From NCBI GenBank assembly GCA_963777665.1, contig CAVZRJ010000012.1, positions 158,500 through 222,499 of the forward strand: a DNA stretch of 64,000 nt. Direction: 5' to 3'. Origin of the DNA: Bog-756 sp963777665. GTDB taxonomy: Bacteria > Actinomycetota > Acidimicrobiia > Acidimicrobiales > RAAP-2. Below the pieces are notes generated by a model that saw nothing but the letters and a program-made list of their open reading frames with translations, was not told where the DNA came from and searched no databases. Position 1 is the first letter of the stretch. Each line of letters opens with the position of its first letter. The position numbers and the translations under genes were made by a program. Shown here piece after piece: positions 57,952 to 64,000 of the stretch.

Positions 57952-58929
57952 CGCGGCGATGCGGTGCGCGGGCCGGGACCGACCGGGCCATCCGAGGACC
58001 ACCGTGCGAGCCACTGCGAACGAGAGTACGGCCAGGGGGATCTCGAGGCATGCCAGGGCGAGGCTCGTGCCTTCCGCACGCCCTGTCGTTGTCACCACGT
58101 CGTACCAGGCGTCGCACAGCATCAGCGTGCCGGTCAGCGCGGCAGCCGCGGCCAGGTTCGGAAGGCGGCGCCACAGGCACCATCCGGTGAGGGCCATCCC
58201 GAGGAGCTCGAACACGTCCAGTCCTGTCCACATGAGCCCCAGATGGTGGGCGGCGTGCGAGGAGGGAGCACCCAGCGCGGCGAGGACGACGAGCGGCACG
58301 ACCGCGACGGCTCCGATCGCGAGGTACGCCGAGACATGGGCTGGTGGCCCATCCGCCGTGCCGAGACGGCGGAGGTGGCGGCGCACCGTCCAGATGCAGA
58401 CGACGACCACCGGGAGGTGCAGGCCCAACCCGTAGGCGAGCGCCATTGTGAAGCGGGCCCCCGACGTGCTCACGATGGCGAACCACGCGCTCATGAAGGC
58501 GACCGTGCCGGTGAACGTGCCGGCTGGCACGGTGAGATGGGAGTTCCTCGAGCACCAGTACGCCGTGGCCACCATCCCAGCGATCATGAACGCCGAGGCC
58601 CCGACCCGCAGGACCACCAGGTGGTAGACGACGGCGTTCGACGGCTGGGCGCGGTACAGCAGTGCGATCCACGGGAGGAGGGCGATCGCGCCGCCCCCGT
58701 ACACGAGGAGCAGGAGGCGGCGCGAACGCAGGGTTCTGGCGCTGCGCCCTGCCAGCCCGTCGGGGCCGAGCCGGTCGACCGCCTGCAGCGTGAACGCCGC
58801 ACCGGACCCGGCTGCACCACCAGCCACCATCACCGGATGGCCGACCTCTGATGGCAGCGATGCCCGTCGGGCACCGATGACAGAGACGGATGCGAGATTC
58901 GCGTTGCTCGCGTCGACCAGTTCGGGCAC
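57823..58929 (-). CDS. Multi-pass membrane protein
   Basis: 368 residues, no family named. About eight membrane segments: LLLLVYGGGAIALLPWIALL, VLRVGASAFMIAGMVATAYW, TFTGTVAFMSAWFAIVSTSG, YGLGLHLPVVVVCIWTVRRH, YLAIGAVAVVPLVVLAALGA, LDVFELLGMALTGWCLWRRL, LAAAAALTGTLMLCDAWYDV, SLALACLEIPLAVLSFAVAR. The N-terminal 60 residues are soluble and Ala/Gly-rich. GTG 58929 follows AGGAGG by six bases. After the last membrane segment the frame continues 45 codons across the end of the hydrolase gene in Gly/Gln-rich sequence; the true end may be near 57960 with an undetected frame change. Confidence 0.75.
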   Translation of the reverse strand: MPELVDASNANLASVSVIGARRASLPSEVGHPVMVAGGAAGSGAAFTLQAVDRLGPDGLAGRSARTLRSRRLLLLVYGGGAIALLPWIALLYRAQPSNAVVYHLVVLRVGASAFMIAGMVATAYWCSRNSHLTVPAGTFTGTVAFMSAWFAIVSTSGARFTMALAYGLGLHLPVVVVCIWTVRRHLRRLGTADGPPAHVSAYLAIGAVAVVPLVVLAALGAPSSHAAHHLGLMWTGLDVFELLGMALTGWCLWRRLPNLAAAAALTGTLMLCDAWYDVVTTTGRAEGTSLALACLEIPLAVLSFAVARTVVLGWPGRSRPAHRIAASPQAEEPHGGLDDAEVGRRGEVVHARYQNQGGQRQGLDQAFG

Positions 58930-59032
58930 CTTCACCCTCCTATCATCGGCTCGGGGTCCTCTGCGCTCCATGAGTGCTACCTGTGGGTCCCCTGTGAGTT
59001 CGCCGATGCTGCCACCGCCGATTCACAGCGGG

Positions 59033-59103
59033 CGCCACGCCGGCCGTAATGCCCCCGTCAGACTGCCTCCCTACGGTGTACTCATGGATCGGTCCGTCAG
59101 CCG
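59033..59103 (+). repeat. Duplicated promoter/start region, copy 1
   Basis: Aligns without gaps to 60101-60171; over the first 68 bases 58 agree. It includes the conserved block CCGTCAGACT, the -10 box TACGGT, and the first codons of each gene. Confidence 0.85.
59072..59077 (+). promoter_or_regulatory. -10 box TACGGT in the duplicated promoter, copy 1
   Basis: TACGGT, six bases, ATG 59084. The ATG opens a 12-codon frame (MDRSVSRDQQLR) whose TGA overlaps the amidase GTG 59119. Confidence 0.55.
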
Positions 59104-59118
59104 CGACCAGCAACTGCG

Positions 59119-60082
59119 GTGAGGATCCGGCGCGGGAGGAGGGGTATCGCCGCACTGGCAGTCTTCGTCGTCGGGGGATGGATTCTGCTCGTCTTCGTGT
59201 CACCGCAGCTGGGTGACGCCGTGTTCCACTGGTCCCCGGCCGGCGCCCCCAGCGCCCAGGCGCTCTCGCCGGACATGGCCACCGGAGCCTGCATGGCCCT
59301 CAGCCCGACCCACGGGGACAACCACCGCACGGTCTTCCTCGACGCCGGTCACGGTGGGGTGGACCCCGGCGGCATCGGGACCACCCAGTCCGGACAGGCC
59401 GTCGCCGAGTCGACGGTCAACCTGGCCATCGAACTGCACGCGGCCGACCTCCTCCGGGCCCAGGGGTACCGGGTCGTGGTGTCCCGCACCTCGGACACCA
59501 CCGTGGTCCGGCTCACACCGGCTGACATGTCTGGCGAGTACCTCTCGGTCCTCGGGGTCCACAACGACGTGGCGGCACGGGACGTCTGCGCCAACCTGGC
59601 CAACGCCGATGCGCTCGTGGGCATCTACATGGACGCCGGCGCCAGCTCCAGCAACGCCGGCTCGATCACCCTCTACGACACGGCGCGGCCGTTCACCGCA
59701 GCCAACCGGCAGTCTGGCCACCTTGTTGCAGCGCGACGTCCTGTCGGCGATGAACGCCCAGGGATGGCAGATCCCCGACGACGGCGTGCTGCCCGATTCC
59801 GGGTACGGCTCCTCCGTCGGCGATCCCTCCGCCGGGGGCCTCGCCGCCCTGGCCGCCTCGTACGACCACCTCATGCTGATCGGCCCCCCGCTCTCCGGCT
59901 TCCTGACCACGCCGAGCCAGATGCCCGGAGCGGTGATCGAGCCGCTGTACCTGACCGACCCCTTCGAGGGATCGATCGCCGCCAACCCCGCCGATCAGCA
60001 GGTCATCGCCAACGGCATCGCCACTGCGGTCGAGCAGTATCTGGCGCCGGCTCCGACGACCCCGACGTCCGTCGGTGGCTGA
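59119..60082 (+). CDS. Secreted/anchored N-acetylmuramoyl-L-alanine amidase-like protein (one frame break)
   Basis: 320 residues after repair. Membrane anchor IAALAVFVVGGWILLVFV, then an Amidase_3 fold: TVFLDAGHGGVDPGGIG with the first zinc His, AESTVNLAIELHAADLLRAQ with the Glu, RVVVSRTSDTTVVRL, DVCANLANADALVGIYMDAG. In active amidases the last strand has SIHxN; here it is GIYMD, so the second His is replaced. Activity on cell wall is therefore uncertain. One extra T near 59714 must be removed (QLATLLQRDVLSAMNAQGWQ follows); 964 is one more than a multiple of three. GTG 59119 overlaps the TGA of a 12-codon frame from ATG 59084 that probably is the true N-terminus. Confidence 0.82.
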
Positions 60083-60100
60083 CCACCCGGCCTGCCCGGA

Positions 60101-60171
60101 CGCCATGCCGGCCGTCATGGACCCGTCAGACTTCCTCCCTACGGTGTGCCCATGATTCGGTTCGTCAGTCG
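60101..60171 (+). repeat. Duplicated promoter/start region, copy 2
   Basis: Gapless match to 59033-59103. The start codons ATG 59084 and ATG 60152 fall at the same place in both copies. Confidence 0.85.
60140..60145 (+). promoter_or_regulatory. -10 box TACGGT in the duplicated promoter, copy 2
   Basis: TACGGT, six bases, ATG 60152; leaderless start. The 26-base block ending in TACGGTGT is almost the same in both copies. Confidence 0.55.
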
Positions 60172-61088
60172 GCGTCGGCCTGGCCGGCGCGCGTTCGCAG
60201 TAGCGGCGGGTGCCGCGCTGGTGCTCTGCGGGTGCTCGTCGGCGTCGGCCTCCGGACCCCACGACGACGACCCCGACGACCACCGCCTCAACGACCACGA
60301 CCACGCTCACTCCGGAGCAGCCTGGATGGACCACGCTCAGCACCGGGCCCCACGGCGTGGCCATCGACGAACAGGTCTTCACCCAGTCGGACGGCATCCC
60401 GGTCACCGTGGCCCGGTTCCTCCGTAACAACGTCAGCTACAACCTCCACATCGGCAGCCAGGAGCCGCCGACCAATGGCGCGACCCTGGGCCCGGAGTCC
60501 GGTCCGGCGGTCAGTGCCACCGAGCAACCCCAGCTGCTGGCCTGCTTCAACGGAGGGTTCAAGGCGAACGCCGGAGTGGGTGGCGTCGAGACCAACGGGA
60601 CCGTGTTGCTCCCTCTCAAGACCGGTGAGGCCAGCCTGGTCATCGACGCGAACGGCAGTGCCCAGATCGGCGTGTGGGGATCGACCGCCCCCACCCCCGG
60701 CGAGTCGGTGACGAGCGTCCGCCAGAACCTCCCTCCGCTCATCCTGAACGGCAAGCCCGCTGCCGATGTAGGCACCTGGCAGGACTGGGGCTACACCCTG
60801 GGCAACGTCCCTCGGGTGCCGCGGAGTGCACTCGGCGAGGACGCGCACGGCAACCTGCTGTATGCCGCGGCCGGCTACTCGCTCCCCGTGGACCTTTCTG
60901 GCGCCCTCCTGAGCGCCGGGGCCGTCACGGCCATGCAACTCGACATCAACCCAAGCACCGTGCAGCTGGACACCGCGGCAACCCCGGGCGCCCCCCTGGT
61001 GGCGAGGGTTCCCGGGCAAACCCGACCAGCCGACCAGTGCCAGGTCGGCTGGATACGGGACTTCATCACAGTGATGTCCACCGGCTGA
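60152..61088 (+). CDS. Lipoprotein, phosphodiester glycosidase (NAGPA/DUF2233) domain (one frame break)
   Basis: 311 residues after repair. N-terminus MIRFVSRRRPGRRAFAVAAG with lipobox LCGC, a Thr-rich linker, then the NAGPA-like domain: IDEQVFTQSDGIPVTVARFL, LLACFNGGFKANAGVGGVET, NGTVLLPLKTGEASLVIDAN, IGVWGSTAPTPGESVTSVRQ, PRSALGEDAHGNLLYAAAGY, ALLSAGAVTAMQLDINPSTV, GWIRDFITVMSTG. The FNGGF and MQLDIN motifs are the family active-site strands (Asn/Asp). It may cleave a glycan phosphodiester in the cell envelope. One extra C near 60260 splits the frame at the Thr-rich linker. Shares its promoter with the amidase gene upstream. Confidence 0.85.
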
Positions 61089-61604
61089 GGGTCGCGCCGC
61101 GGGGATCGGGCCCACCGGCTACCGGGAAGAAACACCGGACGTTGACCCCGAATATTCGGAGCAGCCCTCGAGGCGTGGGCAATCCTCCACCACCGTCCCT
61201 TCGATCCGGACGTTCCAGAGCATTCAGTTACCCCAGGGTTCTGAATCGCCGGTTCCAACGGCACAAGCAACTGTTCTCCCCGTTCAGCAGCGTAGAACCC
61301 TGATTCGGGCTCGCTGTCGCCGGGACGAGCGAAGATTCGGGTTCGACGGCACTCACCACGGCTGCCAACGACAACGTCGTGACCAGGAAGTTCGCCGAAT
61401 CTTCGCATCAGCACATTGAACTGCGAGGTCCGCTTCCAAGAGCAGGCCGGAGAAGTTGCTCAGCGAGTTGGCTGCCCATCCCAGCCTGTCGCCGGACCGT
61501 GCAGCAGATCCCACCGACCTCCCGGACGTGGTACGGCTACCCGAACCCCAAATGCGGGTGCGTGCACGATCGACAGGGAGGCTCTCGGCAACGATCCTGG
61601 AGAA
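61089..61604. other. Non-coding stretch
   Basis: About 515 bases without a gene I can support. A weak inverted repeat (AGGGTTCT at 61235 and AGAACCCT at 61294) is present but separated by 51 bases. Shine-Dalgarno-like GGAG precedes the next start. Confidence 0.45.
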
Positions 61605-62105
61605 ATGAGATCATCAGTCGCTCCGGGCGAGGTCAAGGGCAGCGCTTTTCGACCTGAGTTGCCGTCGGGCCTCCGGGGATGGCTGTTGGTCTACATGGTC
61701 GGTCTGGCCATACAGGCGCTCCATGGGCTAGGCCTGACGGTAGGCGCTGTCGTGATCTTCACCGACCCAGCCCGAGCAGGACTTGCCTCGGTTGTCCCCC
61801 TCGGAGCGCTGTTGTTCTACGTCATCACCAACACCGTTCTAGCCATCTACACCGCCCTGGTGCTCTCCCTCATGATCCGACGACGCAAGGCAGCAATTGT
61901 GAACAGCATCATCCTCAACTGCCTAACCGTGCTGTTTCTGACGGTGTGGCACCTGTTCGGCGAAAAATCGCCAGTGGGCACGATCGTTGACTCCGTTCCC
62001 GGGTTGATAGGTATTGCCTACATCCTGCGCTCGAGAAGGGTACGCGCCACCCTCGTCCGTGTTCGGGGTCATGCACCTTCAACAGGCATCGAGAACTCCC
62101 TGTGA
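61605..62105 (+). CDS. DUF2569 family membrane protein
   Basis: 166 residues. The family opening GLRGWLLVYMVGLAIQALHG is clear near residue 24, followed by LGLTVGAVVIFTDPARAGLA, VPLGALLFYVITNTVLAIYT, ALVLSLMIRRRKAAIVNSII, LNCLTVLFLTVWHLF and SVPGLIGIAYILRSRRV: four membrane segments with a basic cytoplasmic end. Function of DUF2569 is unknown. ATG 61605 is preceded by GGAG at short distance; the frame runs further upstream but without conserved sequence. Confidence 0.82.
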   Translation: MRSSVAPGEVKGSAFRPELPSGLRGWLLVYMVGLAIQALHGLGLTVGAVVIFTDPARAGLASVVPLGALLFYVITNTVLAIYTALVLSLMIRRRKAAIVNSIILNCLTVLFLTVWHLFGEKSPVGTIVDSVPGLIGIAYILRSRRVRATLVRVRGHAPSTGIENSL

Positions 62106-62155
62106 GAACGCCAATGGACCGATGCCCTCACCTTGCGTCGATAAGAATCGACTGA

Positions 62156-63514
62156 ATGGCCAGTTCCCTAATGTCGCGGGCGCCCTCGCCAGGGTACGCC
62201 TCGCGCGGTCCTAGTCCCTGGGTGGTGGCCGCGGGCGCGCCGTTTACTCGAAGGTCCTGGCGTGAGCTGCTTTATGCGTTGGTGGCGTTCCCGCTCGCTG
62301 TCTTTGGCTTCGCGTTCGTGGTGGCGACACTGTTCTTCGGTACCCTCTTATCGGTTGTCCTCCTCGTGGGGCTGGTGTTGCTGGCGGCATCCACCGTTGC
62401 GGTGCGCAGATTGGGAACGCTCAATCGGGACATGGTCCGAAGGTTTCTCGACGAGGATGTCCAGGCGCCGCCGCCATTCCGGCCGAGGCCGGGCGTCGCC
62501 GGATGGGTCCGCTCTGGCATCACCGATCGACCCGGCTGGCGTGCCCGTGGGTATCTCGTCGTCAAGTTTCCGCTCGCACTCGCAAGCTTCGCCGCGGTGA
62601 TTGCACTCCGCATCGGCAGCCTGTGGTTGCTTCTCGCACCGGTACAGTGGGTCGCCAACGTCGGCACCGAAACCCTGCGGAACGACGGTGTCGCCCACAC
62701 TTACGTGATCAACTTCGGCTCCTTCTATTTCGACACGTGGCAGCGGGCCTTGCTGTTGGTAGCGATAGGTGCGATTGGATGGTGGCTCGCACCTTGGGTC
62801 TTGCGATCGATCTTGTATCTCGACCGGCACCTGGTCGCGGACCTGCTTGGTCCGACGTCTCTGCCATCGCGGGTTCGCCAACTCGAGCGAGCACGGGCCG
62901 GCGCGGTCGATAACGCCTCGGTCCGCTTGCGACGTCTCGAACGGGACCTTCATGACGGCGCCCAGGCCGAGCTGGTCGGGCTGGTCATGAAGCTCGGTCT
63001 GGCACAAGAGAAACTGGCACAGTCGGAGCCGCACAGTCCTCCCGAGGTCGCCCAAGCTCGTCGATTGGTAGACGACGCGCACGATCGCGCCGACACAGCG
63101 CTGCGCCAGCTGCGCGATCTTGCGCGTGGCATCCACCCGCCAGAACTGGATCAAGGACTTCAATCGGCACTCGGGATGCTGGCCAGCCGGAGCCCACTCC
63201 CAGCCCGGGCTACCGTGACGCTCACTGCACGGCCATCACCGGCGATCGAGGAGATCGTCTACTTCTGCGCATCGGAGTTGGTGGCCAACGCAGCCAAGCA
63301 TAGTGGTGGATCGGCCATAACTATCGAGCTGACCCAAGACAGTGATCTACTGCGGTTGACAGTCGCAGACGACGGCGACGGCGGCGCAGCGATGACCGGC
63401 AGCGGACTGACCGGCCTAGCCGACCGACTCTCCGCCGTCGACGGAAGGCTGAAGGTGACCAGCCCGCTCGGCGGCCCCACGGTGCTCCACGTGGACGTAC
63501 CGGCCAAGCCATGA
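62156..63514 (+). CDS. Sensor histidine kinase with N-terminal membrane sensor domain
   Basis: 452 residues. Sensor: two hydrophobic pairs, ELLYALVAFPLAVFGFAFVV, LLSVVLLVGLVLLAASTVAV, then YLVVKFPLALASFAAVIALR and ALLLVAIGAIGWWLAPWVLR, the layout of the actinobacterial putative sensor domain (PF13796-like). Kinase: RLERDLHDGAQAELVGLVMK with phospho-His in LHDGAQ, the LRDLARGIHPPELDQGLQSA motif, N-box FCASELVANAAKHSGGSAIT, G-box GSGLTGLADRLSAVDGRLKV. ATG or TTG upstream of 62156 is possible; 62156 is used. Its TGA overlaps the response regulator ATG 63511. Confidence 0.93.
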   Translation: MASSLMSRAPSPGYASRGPSPWVVAAGAPFTRRSWRELLYALVAFPLAVFGFAFVVATLFFGTLLSVVLLVGLVLLAASTVAVRRLGTLNRDMVRRFLDEDVQAPPPFRPRPGVAGWVRSGITDRPGWRARGYLVVKFPLALASFAAVIALRIGSLWLLLAPVQWVANVGTETLRNDGVAHTYVINFGSFYFDTWQRALLLVAIGAIGWWLAPWVLRSILYLDRHLVADLLGPTSLPSRVRQLERARAGAVDNASVRLRRLERDLHDGAQAELVGLVMKLGLAQEKLAQSEPHSPPEVAQARRLVDDAHDRADTALRQLRDLARGIHPPELDQGLQSALGMLASRSPLPARATVTLTARPSPAIEEIVYFCASELVANAAKHSGGSAITIELTQDSDLLRLTVADDGDGGAAMTGSGLTGLADRLSAVDGRLKVTSPLGGPTVLHVDVPAKP

Positions 63515-64000
63515 GCACGAAGCCAAGCTTGCGAGTGGTAGTCGCCGAGGACTCGGCCGTGATTCGAACGGGGATCGTAGAGATCCTCAACGATCGTGGC
63601 CATGAGGTCCCAGCCGCTGTCGGCGACGCGGCCTCGCTGATTGAGGCAGTCGCCGAACACCGCCCAGACGTGGCCATTATCGACGTCCGGATGCCACCTA
63701 CCTACACCGACGAGGGCCTCCGTGCCGCGCTGACCCTCCGATCTGACCAGCCCAACTTTCCTGTGCTGATTTTCTCCCAATACGTCGAAACACGCCTCCT
63801 CTCGGATCTCCTCGAACGGAACGGGCCCCAAGGCGTCGCCGGTATCGGCTACTTACTCAAGGACAGGGTCGGTAACGTGGCCGAGTTCACGAGCGCACTC
63901 AGCAGAGTTGCCGCTGGCGGAACGGCTCTCGACCCTGAAGTCATTGCCGAACTCATCGGCGCTGGCGGGCGCACAAAGGTGCTGGAGAATTTGACCCTGC
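63511..64000 (+). CDS. LuxR-type response regulator, cut by the right window edge
   Basis: 163 residues visible. Receiver domain: RVVVAEDSAVIRTGIVEILN, DRGHEVPAAVGDAASLIEAV, HRPDVAIIDVRMPPTYTDEG with the phospho-Asp in IIDVRMPP, PVLIFSQYVETRLLSDLLER (Ser in place of Thr), VAGIGYLLKDRVGNVAEFTS with the Lys. DPEVIAELIGAGG leads to the output HTH, which lies beyond the window. ATG 63511 overlaps the kinase stop (ATGA). Forms the second two-component pair of the window; both use the NarL-type architecture. Confidence 0.92.
   Translation, partial: MSTKPSLRVVVAEDSAVIRTGIVEILNDRGHEVPAAVGDAASLIEAVAEHRPDVAIIDVRMPPTYTDEGLRAALTLRSDQPNFPVLIFSQYVETRLLSDLLERNGPQGVAGIGYLLKDRVGNVAEFTSALSRVAAGGTALDPEVIAELIGAGGRTKVLENLTL

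Noticed and set aside
61235..61301. Inverted repeat AGGGTTCT/AGAACCCT
   Set aside because: Arms are short and 51 bases apart with no further pairing; likely chance.
1..64000. CRISPR array, prophage or conjugative element
   Set aside because: No regularly spaced repeats, cas genes, phage structural genes, integrase or transfer genes were seen.

Overview
The window is high-GC DNA from an actinomycete-like bacterium (Actinomycetota). I infer this from a complete Mce lipid-import operon with its YrbE permeases and Mkl-type ATPase, a SigB/SigF-type partner-switching cluster, a DesA3-like desaturase with its ferredoxin reductase, CsoR-type metal control, many GTG starts with GTGA/ATGA gene overlaps, and repeated -10 boxes 6 to 9 bases before the start codon (leaderless mRNAs). 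An Acidimicrobiia-like lineage fits but cannot be proved from sequence reading alone. No rRNA, intact tRNA, CRISPR array or replication origin was seen.

Layout. 0-8.2 kb: partial methyltransferase, small-molecule kinase, ABC-2 exporter, secreted lipase, TetR regulator divergent from a ferredoxin reductase and acyl desaturase, cyclic-nucleotide-binding protein. 8.3-23.2 kb: the Mce locus (yrbE pair, mceA-F, an anchored Cys-rich protein, Mkl-type ATPase, Mce-associated protein, three secreted proteins), closed by a perfect hairpin. 23.6-28.3 kb: stress-sigma partner-switching module (two STAS proteins, three HATPase kinases, a sigma factor, a membrane PP2C phosphatase). 28.6-35.3 kb: CsoR and a DUF318 permease-YHS fusion, a GlxA-type regulator, small hypotheticals and a complete but frame-broken ISL3 element. 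35.6-40.4 kb: queD-queC-GT9-hypothetical facing FAD reductase-DUF4254, which looks like a 7-deazapurine (preQ0-derived) glycoside pathway. 40.7-48.6 kb: accessory region with an intact IS630 element, tRNA-3'-end-like repeats, a HicBA module bounded by a 19-bp direct repeat, a decayed second HicBA copy, a DUF2867-type oxidoreductase and a NarL/histidine kinase pair. 48.8-55.1 kb: a catabolic operon with separately encoded acyl-CoA dehydrogenase, HAD phosphatase and APH kinase (the three modules fused in human ACAD10), flanked by dehydrogenases and a TetR regulator, with a 15-bp palindrome at the divergent promoter. 55.4-64 kb: VOC protein, DUF3048 protein, hydrolase, membrane protein, a cell-wall amidase and a phosphodiester glycosidase sharing a duplicated promoter, a DUF2569 protein and a second two-component system that runs off the right edge.

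A technical pattern matters for every reader: many genes between 5.3 and 17.1 kb, plus scattered genes elsewhere, are broken by single extra bases. In nearly every gene where I rebuilt the frame, the change is an insertion and removing the bases restores one continuous conserved protein. I treat these as real genes with a probable sequence artefact and give gene boundaries after frame repair. True decay (partial domains, missing starts, a 2-bp deletion) is labelled pseudogene.
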